NCBI RefSeq assembly: GCF_000739735.1
Contig: NZ_BBJF01000005.1
Coordinates: forward strand, 682,001-746,000
Length of the DNA stretch: 64,000 nt
Reading direction: 5' to 3'
Source of the DNA: Paraburkholderia ginsengisoli NBRC 100965
GTDB taxonomy: Bacteria; Pseudomonadota; Gammaproteobacteria; Burkholderiales; Burkholderiaceae
The notes beneath the pieces are model-generated. The model had not been told where the DNA came from. It saw nothing but the letters and a program-made list of their open reading frames with translations, and made no database searches. Positions 20,464-29,220 of this stretch are shown in pieces; the stretch's first letter is position 1, and every line of letters begins with the position of its first letter. The position numbers and the translations under genes were made by a program.

Positions 20464-21703
20464 GGTCGGGTTCATCGCAGGTTTCGATTCGTTGCAGGAC
20501 GACGGCGCGCTGCGCATCGAGCGCGCGCGGCACCGCGTCCACCGACGCAGCGCGCACGAGCAGCGTGCAAACAGGCTGCCCCGCGTCGATGCGCGTGCCG
20601 GGCATCGGCACGTCGCAACACTGAGGGTCGCGCAGACAGGCGTCGGAAAAGTTGGCCGAAACGGTGAACGCCCTCGGCGCGAACAGCACGCGTTGACCCA
20701 CGCGCCAGCGCGGCCGGCTCGCGAGTGCCAGGCTCGCGCCCGACGGCAGGCGGCCGAAGCGGCATGCATCGAGATGGCACGCGAGCAAGCCGCGCGGCCA
20801 CGCATCGGGCGATGCGGTCTCGTACAGCGCCATCGTGGACGAAGGCCGCGCGTTGATTTCGAGCACTTCGAACGCGTCGCCGTCGAGCAGGAAGTCGCAA
20901 CTGTTGAGGCCCACGAGACCCGTTCGTGCACAGAGCGCGTCGACGGCGGCCTGCACGCGCGCGGCGACCGGCGGCGGCACGTCGATCGGACCAATCGAGC
21001 CGGCGTGCACGAACGCGAGAGCGCCGAGCGTGCAGGTGAGTTGCTCGGCGAAACCGAGCAACTGCGCCCGGCCGTGCGCGCCGATGAACAGCGTCGATAA
21101 GGACCGGCCGTTGCCCATTCGCTGGTAGTAACCCGGCGAGCCTTGCGCGGGCTCGTGCGCTGTCGCGCGCTCCGCGCCGGGCGCCTCAACCGCTTCGATG
21201 TGTGTGCCGCCGCAGCCGTCCGCGTGTTTGAACAACCAGCCTTCAGGCGTCTCGGGCCGCGTGAACGACACAGCGGGATGCGGGATTGCGAGCTCGTCGA
21301 GCAGCGCGAAGAAGCGGCGCGGCTCGCGCACGGCGGCGCTCGCCTGAGCCGTATTGCCGATGAAGCGGGGCAAACCCGGTGCATCGCACAGTTGCGCGAT
21401 CAGCGGCTCCAGCCCGCCGCCACCGATCCAGCCGAGAAAATGCGGCAGACGCGCGACGCGTTGCAACGCGTCAACGAGCCGTTCGCGGTCGATCGTCAAC
21501 GCGCCTGTGCCTGCGCCGATCTCGCACCACAGTTCGGCGGCCTCGCGGGTATCGCGATCGCCGAAGAGGTCGAGCGCGGCGACCCGCAAGCCCGCGCGCG
21601 CGGCGGATTGCGCGAGCAGGCGCGCGGACAGTCCGGCTACCGCGACGAACGGCGCAAGCGTATGCGCGTGGACATGGGCGGGCGGGTGCCGAAGCATCGT
21701 CAC
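20438..21703 (-). CDS. ATP-grasp protein between mtdB and mch (OrfY-like)
   Basis: A 421-residue protein with an N-terminal pre-ATP-grasp region (FVAVAGLSARLLAQSAARAGL) and an ATP-grasp core. The core includes GWLFKHADGCGGTHIEAVE near residue 160, SLSTLFIGAHGRAQLLGFAEQL near 205 and the metal-site GLVGLNSCDFLLDGDAFEVLEINARPSSTM near 265. The C-terminal 110 residues resemble a biotin-carboxylase-like cap. ATP-grasp genes at this position in methylotroph H4MPT clusters are required for C1 growth; the exact ligation step is not known to me. It lies 8 bp after mtdB and overlaps mch by 26 bp. Confidence 0.82.
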   Translation of the reverse strand: MTMLRHPPAHVHAHTLAPFVAVAGLSARLLAQSAARAGLRVAALDLFGDRDTREAAELWCEIGAGTGALTIDRERLVDALQRVARLPHFLGWIGGGGLEPLIAQLCDAPGLPRFIGNTAQASAAVREPRRFFALLDELAIPHPAVSFTRPETPEGWLFKHADGCGGTHIEAVEAPGAERATAHEPAQGSPGYYQRMGNGRSLSTLFIGAHGRAQLLGFAEQLTCTLGALAFVHAGSIGPIDVPPPVAARVQAAVDALCARTGLVGLNSCDFLLDGDAFEVLEINARPSSTMALYETASPDAWPRGLLACHLDACRFGRLPSGASLALASRPRWRVGQRVLFAPRAFTVSANFSDACLRDPQCCDVPMPGTRIDAGQPVCTLLVRAASVDAVPRALDAQRAVVLQRIETCDEPDHVCLHTHA

Positions 21704-21711
21704 GAGTGGGC

Positions 21712-22638
21712 TCAGCCCAGGCCGGCGGCGACCGCGCGCGCTTCGTCGAATGCTTGCGGGAAACCCAGGTAGACCGGTTTGCCGCCGGTGCGCATGCGCA
21801 TGAAGAGCCGATGCTCGACCTGGTATTTGACGTTGCCGATCGCCAGCGCGCCGATGCCGACCGCGCCCGCATTGGGCACGCCGTCGATCGGCTTGCCGTC
21901 GTTCATCACGTTGACGCCGGCGATGCCTTCCGGCGGCACGGCGTTGACGTCCGCGGCGATCAGCAACCGCTTCGCGAACGCGAGGTCGTCGGGGCCGATC
22001 ACCTGCACGCCCGCCACGGCGGTGGCGAGCACGATCTCCGCGTCGGCCAGCGCATCGCGCAATTCGTCCGGGGTCGCGACGCTAATGCCGTTGGTCACGA
22101 TCCCGAAGCGCTGGTTGATTTCGGCCGACACGCCGAGCGCGCGCGCCTGATCGTGATGACTCGCTATCGTCACGTCGGCGCCGCGCGACGCGGCCATCGC
22201 CGCCGCCACCCGGCCCACCGCGCCGGTGCCGCCGAGAATCAGCACGCGCTTGCCGCCCAGTTCCATGCCGTGCTGCTTGCCCAGATGCCGTTCGACCAGC
22301 GCGACGGCGGCGGCGGCCGTCGTATACGAGCCGCTCGGATCGGCGAACACCGACACCTCGAACGGCGGCACCATCGCCTTGCGCGCGGAATCAAGCATGT
22401 CGGCGGCCTGCATCACGTCGCGTCCGCCGATGAAGATGCCGGTGCGCGACACGCCTTTCGGACCCCGCGAAAAGATCGCGTCCTGAGTCAGGTTCGCGAC
22501 CATCGCCGGTTGAACGTTGCAGTACGGCACGATGACCTGGTAGCCGGCGTCGGCGGCCATGTTGACGTCGAACGGACTCATCTGCGGAGTGGCCGTGAAC
22601 ATGTGCAGGATGTAGGGCCTTTCAATGGTTTCGGACAT
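21712..22638 (-). CDS. mtdB: NAD(P)-dependent methylene-H4MPT dehydrogenase
   Basis: A 308-residue MtdB oxidising methylene-H4MPT to methenyl-H4MPT with NAD+ or NADP+. The N-terminus LHMFTATPQMSPFDVNMAADAGY is typical of the family. A Rossmann motif LILGGTGAVGRVAAAMAASRGADV lies near residues 130-155, and VPNAGAVGIGALAIGNVKYQ near the C-terminus. The related MtdA also acts on H4F; the family as read here fits MtdB better, but discrimination by eye is imperfect. It is followed after 8 bp by an ATP-grasp gene and then mch, so consecutive pathway steps are co-transcribed. Confidence 0.92.
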   Translation of the reverse strand: MSETIERPYILHMFTATPQMSPFDVNMAADAGYQVIVPYCNVQPAMVANLTQDAIFSRGPKGVSRTGIFIGGRDVMQAADMLDSARKAMVPPFEVSVFADPSGSYTTAAAAVALVERHLGKQHGMELGGKRVLILGGTGAVGRVAAAMAASRGADVTIASHHDQARALGVSAEINQRFGIVTNGISVATPDELRDALADAEIVLATAVAGVQVIGPDDLAFAKRLLIAADVNAVPPEGIAGVNVMNDGKPIDGVPNAGAVGIGALAIGNVKYQVEHRLFMRMRTGGKPVYLGFPQAFDEARAVAAGLG

Positions 22639-22736
22639 GGCGGCAGGCTCGTTTCGGTTTTAGTGGCAATCCCGCGGACCGCGCCGGCAGCGACGCCGCG
22701 CGCGCGGCCCGCGACGGGCGGAGATCCGGGAGGAAG

Positions 22737-23762
22737 TCATGCGGCGTCGCTCCGTCGCGCGTGCGCGCCGGCGCAGCGGATCGCCGCGCCGCTATTGCGT
22801 CCGGTGACGACCGTGCATTCGATATGCGGCAGCGCGCGCGCCGCTTCGCGCGCGGTGCTGAGCGCGTGCTCGGCATCGCTTGCGCTTGCGACGATCGCAA
22901 AGCCCGTCGGGCCCCACGAGGTCTGGCCGAGGCCCACGGCTCGCTCGGCGGCGACCGCGCGCAGCACGCGCTCGACGTCGGGGCTGGCGAACACGCCGCC
23001 TTGCGCACTGGCGAAATACTCGCCGATGATCTGCTGCAGTTCGGTCAAGCCCTGCGCGAACGGCGCGAAGTCGCGCTCGGCGGCGCCTGGCAGAATTCGC
23101 ATCAGCACCAGATGGCACAGGTGCGCGGCGAGGTGCTGCGGAAACGGTGCGAGCGAGGCAAGGGCGCGCCGCTCCTCGGCGCCGTGCAAACCTTCGCGGG
23201 CGTGGTCGCTCACGAGGAGCACGCGCCATTCGTCGGGGAACGGCTGGCGCGCGAGCAGCGGCGGCACGCCTCGCTGATGCATGCCGGCCGGTCCGCCGTC
23301 CAGCAGCAGGCCGCCCGCGTCGAAGCCCAGAATGCCGATGCCGGAACGCGCGCCCCGCCCGAGCAACGCCGCGAGTTCGGCGCTGCTCGCCGGATGGCCG
23401 AGCAGCCGCACGAACGCCGTGCCGACCGCGAGCGCCAGTTGCGTGCCGGAGCCGAGGCCGGTGTGCGCGCGCGGCATGTGGGTGACGTCGATCGCGACCG
23501 GCGCGGGTCCGTACGCGGCCTGCAAGCGCGCGAGACAATGCGCGATGCGCACGCGGTCCGCGTCGCTCACGGCGCCGCCGATCTGCTCGCGCTCCGCGTG
23601 CCGCGCTTCGAGGCGCGTACCCTGCGTGTCGATCACCAGTCCCAGGCTGCCGAACGCGCGTCCCAGCGATGCGTTCGGGTCGAGAAAACCCAGATGCAGC
23701 CGCGCGGGCGCATCGATCGTGACGGCCGTGTGAGGCGGGAGGCGGCGAAGCTGAAGCGGCAT
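22737..23762 (-). CDS. beta-ribofuranosylaminobenzene 5'-phosphate synthase-like GHMP protein
   Basis: A 341-residue GHMP-superfamily protein of the beta-RFAP synthase type, the enzyme that condenses PRPP with p-hydroxy- or p-aminobenzoate with loss of CO2, the committed step to methanopterin. The segments are TIDAPARLHLGFLDPNASLGR at the N-terminus, the GHMP loop HTGLGSGTQLALAVGTA near residues 108-124, GARSGIGILGFDAGGLLLDGG and the C-terminal GLGQTSWGPTGFAIV. The start is the ATG at 23762, in line with the family N-terminus; the frame is open much further upstream without similarity. It is the first gene of the operon leading to mtdB (98-bp gap), with a sigma-54-type promoter candidate about 95 bp before it. 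Confidence 0.92.
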   Translation of the reverse strand: MPLQLRRLPPHTAVTIDAPARLHLGFLDPNASLGRAFGSLGLVIDTQGTRLEARHAEREQIGGAVSDADRVRIAHCLARLQAAYGPAPVAIDVTHMPRAHTGLGSGTQLALAVGTAFVRLLGHPASSAELAALLGRGARSGIGILGFDAGGLLLDGGPAGMHQRGVPPLLARQPFPDEWRVLLVSDHAREGLHGAEERRALASLAPFPQHLAAHLCHLVLMRILPGAAERDFAPFAQGLTELQQIIGEYFASAQGGVFASPDVERVLRAVAAERAVGLGQTSWGPTGFAIVASASDAEHALSTAREAARALPHIECTVVTGRNSGAAIRCAGAHARRSDAA

Positions 23763-23854
23763 CGCAAGTGTCCTTGTGGGTGCGCTGAACAGGGTTTGGC
23801 CGAAGGGCGCCGGACTGCGGCGCGGGCCATGACGGCAGTGCGCCGGCGAGTTCA

Positions 23855-23871
23855 AGCAGAAGGCGTACCAG
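23855..23871 (-). promoter_or_regulatory. sigma-54-type promoter candidate for the beta-RFAP synthase-mtdB-mch operon
   Basis: The minus strand reads CTGGTACGCCTTCTGCT: minus-24 CTGGTACG (7 of 8), minus-12 CTGC followed by T, and exact GG-N10-GC spacing. Eleven of 14 defined positions fit. Transcription would begin near 23843, about 80 nt before the start codon. Confidence 0.5.
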
Positions 23872-24120
23872 GCGCGGGCCCCGGCCGCCGTCGCCAACGT
23901 GCGGCCGATGGCGAGTCGCGCGCGGGCTGGGCGCGGTGATCGTCGAGCGATGTCATGCGTGCGGGAGTACGGCGGTGGTCGACCGAGCTTTCGTTCGTCG
24001 CGCAGCGCCGGCGCGAAACGAAGCTGCGCGAAGCCAACCCATGCGTAGGAGTTCGCCGGCAGCGCTTCGGACTCCATCGTGTCCCGTCCGTGCGTGGACG
24101 CTGTGTGACGCCGAAGGTGC

Positions 24121-24130
24121 ACTGTGTCAC
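24121..24130 (-). promoter_or_regulatory. GTGACACAGT element in the 23763-24164 gap
   Basis: The 402-bp gap between the beta-RFAP synthase start and the pterin dehydratase stop has no convincing gene. It holds GTGACACAGT on the minus strand, about 250 bp upstream of the sigma-54-type promoter. The same 10-mer recurs at 24688-24697 before xoxF. That distance suits an enhancer site for a sigma-54 activator. Confidence 0.4.
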
Positions 24131-24164
24131 TCGGTGTCTCGGCGGCTCGCCGCAAGCCTCCGCG

Positions 24165-24563
24165 TCATTCCCCCTGCGCGGTTTTAGGCGCGTCGTACTT
24201 GATATAGCGGAAACGCTGATCGTCGGACGGCGTGCCTTCGAGCGGGCCGTCCTCCAGGCCGGGTTGCCAATGGATCACCGATTCGATTTTCGTCGCGAGC
24301 GCGAAGTCCTTGTCGGTGATGCCCTTCGCGGTATGTGTCTTGAGCTTCACGGTCACGAATGCGTAGGAGACCGTCAGATCCGGATGATGCCACGCGGCTT
24401 CCGCGAGATGCCCCACTGTGTTGACCACCATCAGCGTGCCTTTCCAGCCTTCGGTGCGGTACTTGCGCCGCAGCCAGCCGTCCTCGAGATACCAGTGTTG
24501 CAGCGGACCGACGAGGCGTTGCTGGATCTCGTCGTCTGAATAGACCTGCTCTGCCTTTGCCAT
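24165..24563 (-). CDS. pterin-4a-carbinolamine dehydratase-like protein of the H4MPT cluster
   Basis: A 132-residue protein of the PCD/DCoH family. The PCD core His cluster is visible as GHLAEAAWHHPDLTVSYAFVTVKLKTHTAKGITDKDFALATKIE (His of WHHPD is catalytic in PCD). An N-terminal extension, WYLEDGWLRRKYRTEGWKGTLMVVNTV, is more typical of the variant in methylotroph C1 clusters than of phenylalanine-hydroxylase partners. No phenylalanine hydroxylase gene is near. A role in handling an oxidised or 4a-adduct pterin of H4MPT is inferred. The start is the ATG at 24563 with CGAGGAGCAAGGTC before it. Confidence 0.83.
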   Translation of the reverse strand: MAKAEQVYSDDEIQQRLVGPLQHWYLEDGWLRRKYRTEGWKGTLMVVNTVGHLAEAAWHHPDLTVSYAFVTVKLKTHTAKGITDKDFALATKIESVIHWQPGLEDGPLEGTPSDDQRFRYIKYDAPKTAQGE

Positions 24564-24689
24564 GACCTTGCTCCTCGGATGCGGGAACCGCCCGCCGAAC
24601 GACGAACTGCTGCAAGTGCCGCGCCAATTGCGCCGCGCCGCGACCCGCGAGGCGTGACTCGCAAAGGACACGGTTCGTATCGCGGACGT

Positions 24690-24704
24690 GACACAGTATG
24701 TGTC
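24690..24704. promoter_or_regulatory. GACACA-N3-TGTGTC dyad before xoxF
   Basis: A perfect 6+3+6 inverted repeat lies between the pterin dehydratase start and xoxF, inside the 432-bp gene-free gap 24564-24995. It includes the 10-mer GTGACACAGT shared with 24121-24130. It is about 135 bp upstream of the minus-24 box proposed for xoxF, a typical enhancer distance. Confidence 0.5.
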
Positions 24705-24836
24705 GCAGCGCGTCGCGGAACCGGGTCACGCGTGTCACCCCGTCGTCATGAACGCGCAGCGTGCAAGCCGCGCCGCGCGACGCGCGACTCGCGTTACAGG
24801 CTGCGCGTGCGCCACGCCGGCGACCGTCCCGACAAA

Positions 24837-24853
24837 CCGGCATGGAATATGCG
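24837..24853 (+). promoter_or_regulatory. sigma-54-type promoter candidate for xoxF
   Basis: CCGGCATGGAATATGCG has exact GG-N10-GC spacing and matches about 10 of 14 defined positions. RNA would start near 24863, with a leader of about 130 nt. A weaker GG-N10-GC pair lies at 24925-24938. Confidence 0.4.
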
Positions 24854-24995
24854 TTGGCCTTTCATGCGCCGCGAAGCCCGACGTCGAATCGGGATAGGGC
24901 GTTGATCGTTACCTGCACTCGGAAGGCGCGCACGATGCGTGCGAGGTAGCGTGGGTCATTCGTGAGTTGAACAGCAGGACAATTCTGGAGGAGAC

Positions 24996-26813
24996 ATGAA
25001 CTTACGCACCACGGTTCTTGGGCTCGCGATCCTCGCATCGGCAGCCTTTAGCTCTATCGTCGCACAGGCCGATCCGCAGCTCGACGGCCTGATGAAGAAT
25101 CCATCCAACTGGGCGGCCCAGGCGGGCGATTATGCAAATCACCGCTACAGCCCGCTCAAACAGATCAACGAGAACAACGTCGGCAAGCTGCAGGTTGCGT
25201 GGACCATGTCCACTGGCGTGCTGCGCGGCCACGAAGGCTCGCCGCTCGTGATCGGCGACACGATGTATATCCACTCGCCGTTCCCCAACAAGGTCATCGC
25301 GATCAACCTGAAGGACCAGACTTTCGCCTGGCAGTATCAACCGAAACAGGACGAGCAGGTCGTCTCCGTGATGTGCTGCGATACCGTCAACCGCGGTCTC
25401 GCTTACGGCGACGGCAAGATCTTCCTGCAACAGGCCGACACCAAACTCGTCGCGCTGAACGCGAAGACGGGCGACGTGGTGTGGACCGCGCAGAACGGCA
25501 ATCCGAAGGCGGGTGAAACCAACACCAACGCGCCGCACGTTTTCGGCGACAAGGTGCTGACCGGTATCTCGGGCGGTGAATTCGGTGTGCGCGGGCGTCT
25601 GATCGCGTACGACATCAAGACCGGCAAGCCGGTCTGGACGGCCTATAGCACGGGCCCCGACAACGAGATGCTGCTCGATCCGCAAAAGACGATGACCTAT
25701 ACCGACGGCAAGATGGTGCCGGTGGGCGCGGACTCGTCGCTGAAGTCGTGGAAGGGCGACCAGTGGAAGCTGGGCGGCGGCACCACGTGGGGCTGGTATG
25801 CGTGGGACCCGAAGCTCAACCTCATCTACTACGGCACGGGCAATCCGGGCACGTGGAATCCGACGCAACGTCCGGGCGACAACAAATGGTCGATGTCTAT
25901 CTTCGCGCGCGACCTGAATACCGGCACCGCGAAATGGGTCTACCAGATGACGCCGCACGACGAATGGGATTATGACGGCGTCAACGAAATGATCCTGTCG
26001 GACCTGAACATCGACGGCAAGAAGGTGCCCTCGATCGTCCACTTCGACCGCAACGGTTTCGGCTATACGCTCAATCGTGAAACCGGCCAGTTGCTCGTCG
26101 CGCAGAAGTACGACCCGGCGGTGAACTGGGCCGATCGCGTCGATCTGAAGAGCGGTCTGCCGATTCGCAATGCGGCTTACTCGACTCAGGCAGCCGGCTC
26201 CGATCACAACGTGAAGGGCATCTGCCCGGCGGCGCTCGGTTCGAAAGACCAGCAGCCGGCGGCCTTCGATCCGGGGACGAACCTGTTCCTCGTGCCGACC
26301 AACCACGTTTGCATGGACTACGAGCCGTTCGATGTCGACTACGTGTCGGGACAGCCGTATGTCGGCGCCACGCTGTCGATGTATCCGGGCCCGAACGAGA
26401 ACAACGCGATGGGCAACTTCATCGCGTGGGACGCGAGCAAGGGCAAGATCGTCTACTCGAAGCCGGAGAAGTTCTCGGTGTGGTCGGGCGTGCTCGCCAC
26501 AGCCGGCGGTGTCGCGTTCTACGGCACGCTCGAAGGCTACATCAAGGCGGTTCGCATCAAGGACGGCAAGGAACTGTGGCGCTTCAAGACGCCGTCGGGA
26601 ATCATCGGCAACGTCTTCACGTATGAGTACGGCGGCAAGCAGTTCGTCGGTGTGTACTCGGGCATCGGCGGCTGGGCCGGCATCGGCATGGCGGCCGGGC
26701 TGGAAAAGTCGAACGAAGGTCTGGGCGCAGTTGGCGGCTATCGTGAACTGGCGAAGTACACCGCGCTCGGCGGCACGCTCTTCGTGTTCGCGATCCCTGG
26801 CGAAAAGAGCTGA
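24996..26813 (+). CDS. xoxF: lanthanide-dependent methanol dehydrogenase XoxF
   Basis: A 605-residue PQQ dehydrogenase with a signal peptide (cleavage near residue 25, after IVAQA), so periplasmic. It oxidises methanol and passes electrons to a cytochrome. The beta-propeller W-docking repeats are present. The PQQ site has the vicinal disulfide Cys127-Cys128, Glu195, Asn283 and catalytic Asp325. The key feature is Asp327 in EWDYDGVNE: this second aspartate marks XoxF and binds the rare-earth ion, whereas calcium-type MxaF has alanine there. A GGAGGAGAC ribosome site precedes the ATG. It is followed by xoxG and xoxJ, and no mxaF or mxaI gene is in the window. Confidence 0.97.
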   Translation: MNLRTTVLGLAILASAAFSSIVAQADPQLDGLMKNPSNWAAQAGDYANHRYSPLKQINENNVGKLQVAWTMSTGVLRGHEGSPLVIGDTMYIHSPFPNKVIAINLKDQTFAWQYQPKQDEQVVSVMCCDTVNRGLAYGDGKIFLQQADTKLVALNAKTGDVVWTAQNGNPKAGETNTNAPHVFGDKVLTGISGGEFGVRGRLIAYDIKTGKPVWTAYSTGPDNEMLLDPQKTMTYTDGKMVPVGADSSLKSWKGDQWKLGGGTTWGWYAWDPKLNLIYYGTGNPGTWNPTQRPGDNKWSMSIFARDLNTGTAKWVYQMTPHDEWDYDGVNEMILSDLNIDGKKVPSIVHFDRNGFGYTLNRETGQLLVAQKYDPAVNWADRVDLKSGLPIRNAAYSTQAAGSDHNVKGICPAALGSKDQQPAAFDPGTNLFLVPTNHVCMDYEPFDVDYVSGQPYVGATLSMYPGPNENNAMGNFIAWDASKGKIVYSKPEKFSVWSGVLATAGGVAFYGTLEGYIKAVRIKDGKELWRFKTPSGIIGNVFTYEYGGKQFVGVYSGIGGWAGIGMAAGLEKSNEGLGAVGGYRELAKYTALGGTLFVFAIPGEKS

Positions 26814-26981
26814 ATGACCGCAGCGGACTGACCCGCACGGCTGGCGCGCTCGTCGCACGAGAGCGCACCGGCCGTCCCTCGGGTCCCCTGCCGGTCGAAC
26901 GAATCATCCCGCGCGCGCCCGTTTCATCGATGCGTCGAAGATGCGCATCGGGGCGCCGCTCATCTCGAAGGAGACATGTGC

Positions 26982-27401
26982 ATGAAAGGCCGATCAATCT
27001 TGTTGCTCGCGACACTGCCCGCGGCACTTGTCCTGCTACCCGTTGGGTATGCGCAGAACAATCCCTCGATTGCGCAGGTCGCATACAAGGTGGTCGACGG
27101 TAGCAAGGTCGACAGTAATACGCTGCAAGGATGGAAAACCTGGCGCGCGCTCGCCTGCGAACGCTGCCACGGAGCGCAGCAGCAGGGCATGGTGGGACCG
27201 TCGCTGATCGACGCGTTCAAGACGCTCGACAAGACAGAGTTTCATCGAACGGTGTTCGGCGGCCGGGTAGAGAAGGGCATGCCCGATTTCAGCACGAGCC
27301 AGATGATGCAGAAGAACTGGGAAAACCTTTATGCGTATCTGAAAGGGCGCTCCGACGGCCAGATCAAGCCCGGCGATCTGCAGGCCATCGATGCCAAATG
27401 A
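26982..27401 (+). CDS. xoxG: XoxG-type cytochrome c, electron acceptor of XoxF
   Basis: A 139-residue exported monohaem cytochrome c. The signal peptide covers about residues 1-23 (ILLLATLPAALVLLPVGYA). The haem motif is C59-E-R-C62-H63, and Met100 in KGMPDF is the probable axial ligand. Its length and position after xoxF fit the cL-type acceptor. Two ATGs compete: 26976 is only 2 nt from the AAGGAG site, so I chose 26982 with 8-nt spacing. A 168-bp gap after xoxF holds GC-rich hairpins but no gene. Confidence 0.9.
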   Translation: MKGRSILLLATLPAALVLLPVGYAQNNPSIAQVAYKVVDGSKVDSNTLQGWKTWRALACERCHGAQQQGMVGPSLIDAFKTLDKTEFHRTVFGGRVEKGMPDFSTSQMMQKNWENLYAYLKGRSDGQIKPGDLQAIDAK

Positions 27402-27433
27402 GGCCCGCGCCGCAACTCTTTCGGAGGCTCACG

Positions 27434-28345
27434 ATGCGTGATACCAGAAGCATGTCGGTGCACGCCGCGCTCAGCGCAGCCGCGCTGTGTTGCGCGGCGT
27501 TCGCGAGCGCCGCGGTCAGGGCGGACGGCCCCTCGCTGCCCAACAACGACGGCGCGGACGGCGTCCTCAGAGTGTGCGCGGACCCGAACAACATGCCGTT
27601 GTCCAACAACAAGGGCGAGGGCTACGAGAACCGGATCGCGAGCCAGATGGCGAGCGACTTCGGCTACAAGCTCGAATACACCTATTTTCCGCAGCGTATG
27701 GGCTTCGTGCGCCACACGCTGCGCGAGAAGGAAGAGGGCAGCGACCGCTTCAAGTGCGACCTGATCATCGGCGTGCCGAAGGGTTACGACATGACCTCGA
27801 CGACGCAGCCGTATCTGCACTCGACCTACGCGATGGTGTTCCCGAAGCGCCCCGAGTTCGCCAACATCAATACGCCCGACGACCTGCTCAAGCTGCCGCC
27901 GGAACAGCTGGCGAAACTGCACTTCGGCATCTTCTCGCAGACGCCCGCGGTGGACTGGCTGCTCGCGCACAACCTGATCGATCAGGCGGTTTCGTACCGG
28001 GTGCAAAGTGGCGATCCGCAGGAATACCCCGGTCAGATGATCGAGCAGGACCTGCGCGCGGGCAACGTCGACGTGGTGTTTCTGTGGGGGCCGATCGCGG
28101 GCTACTTCGCCAAGCGTGCCGGCGATACCGTCAAGCTCGTGCCGTTTCCGGCAGGCCCCGGTATCCGCTTCGACTATACGATTTCGATGGGCGTGCGTTA
28201 CGGCGAGAAGGCGTGGAAAGACAAGGTGGATCAATGGATCGGCGCGAACCACGACAAGATCGACAGCATCCTGACCAGCTACGAAGTGCCACTGCTCAAA
28301 CCGATCGACACGCCGTCGCCGAAATCCGGCGACGCTTCGCCATGA
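27434..28345 (+). CDS. xoxJ: XoxJ periplasmic binding-protein-like accessory protein
   Basis: A 303-residue exported protein with the class II solute-binding fold. After a signal peptide ending near residue 30 it starts LRVCADPNNMPLSNNKGEGYENRIA, the MoxJ/XoxJ signature. SDRFKCDLIIGVPKGYDM and DVVFLWGPIAGYF follow. XoxJ is thought to help activate or mature XoxF rather than import a solute. The GGAGG site at 27424 sets the start. It overlaps the next gene by 4 bp (ATGA). Confidence 0.92.
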   Translation: MRDTRSMSVHAALSAAALCCAAFASAAVRADGPSLPNNDGADGVLRVCADPNNMPLSNNKGEGYENRIASQMASDFGYKLEYTYFPQRMGFVRHTLREKEEGSDRFKCDLIIGVPKGYDMTSTTQPYLHSTYAMVFPKRPEFANINTPDDLLKLPPEQLAKLHFGIFSQTPAVDWLLAHNLIDQAVSYRVQSGDPQEYPGQMIEQDLRAGNVDVVFLWGPIAGYFAKRAGDTVKLVPFPAGPGIRFDYTISMGVRYGEKAWKDKVDQWIGANHDKIDSILTSYEVPLLKPIDTPSPKSGDASP

Positions 28346-29097
28346 CGGGTGCGCGACGCGCCCTGCTTCGCGCGGCGGCGGCATGCCTCACGATGGGAAC
28401 GTTGTGCATCGCACCGGCCGCCTCGCACGCCGCGGACGCACCGGGCACCGACAGCATCACGCCGGCCGAACGCCTGATCTTCACGACCGATCATCTGCAC
28501 GGTGTCGCCGCGCAGACCGAACTCGACTACGCGATGGTCGACTCCGCACAGCCGTCGCGCAATGCGGATGTGGTGAAGGTGCTGGTGGTCAGTGCGGACA
28601 ACGTGAAGGGCGACGCCCAGGTGTCGGACCATAGCGGCAGCGTGCCGTTACCGAACGGCGGCCTGCAATGCAATCCGGTGATCATCTATTTTCTGGAGCG
28701 CGATATCACGGAGATGCAGGGTCTGACGGGCGGCCAGCGGCGCTATTTTCAGCAGCGGCTGCGACTTGCGCTCGCGGCGGGACCGCGCATCGAAAGCGTG
28801 ACGACCGAAAGCGGCGGCAAGTCGGTGAACGCGCATCGCATCGTCGTGCAGCCGTACCTGAACGACCCGAACGCGCAGCGCTTCCCGCAATACACGGCCA
28901 AGCGCTACACGTTCCTGCTCGCCGATGACGTGCCGGGCCAGGTGCTGCTGATTCGCACCGACGTGCCCGGTGCGAACAACGACTTCACGCATCCGGCGCA
29001 CACGGAGTCGCTGAGCTTCCAGTCGGTGCTGCGCAAATTGCCGACGCCGGACAAGGCGCCGTTGAAATCGTCCAATGCGCCGAGGGCCAGTCGTTAG
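28342..29097 (+). CDS. secreted protein of unknown function in the xox operon
   Basis: A 251-residue protein with a signal peptide ending near AASHA (about residue 33). The mature part has one cysteine (in GGLQCNPVIIYFLERDITEMQ), a helix-rich TGGQRRYFQQRLRLALAAG segment and a beta-rich second half ending in SFQSVLRKLPTP. I do not recognise a domain. The 4-bp ATGA overlap with xoxJ ties its translation to the methanol dehydrogenase genes. A role in XoxF folding, PQQ or lanthanide loading or electron transfer is a guess from context. No haem or membrane anchor is seen. Confidence 0.7.
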   Translation: MTGARRALLRAAAACLTMGTLCIAPAASHAADAPGTDSITPAERLIFTTDHLHGVAAQTELDYAMVDSAQPSRNADVVKVLVVSADNVKGDAQVSDHSGSVPLPNGGLQCNPVIIYFLERDITEMQGLTGGQRRYFQQRLRLALAAGPRIESVTTESGGKSVNAHRIVVQPYLNDPNAQRFPQYTAKRYTFLLADDVPGQVLLIRTDVPGANNDFTHPAHTESLSFQSVLRKLPTPDKAPLKSSNAPRASR

Positions 29098-29220
29098 CTT
29101 GACCTTTGGCTCGACCTTGGTCCGCCGTTAGCTCAACTTCCGGCGCGGTCCGCCCGCGTGCTCGTGCAGACGCGCCGGCCCGCCATCGTTTGACAGTTCG
29201 CTTTTGCAGGGAGTGCTTGC

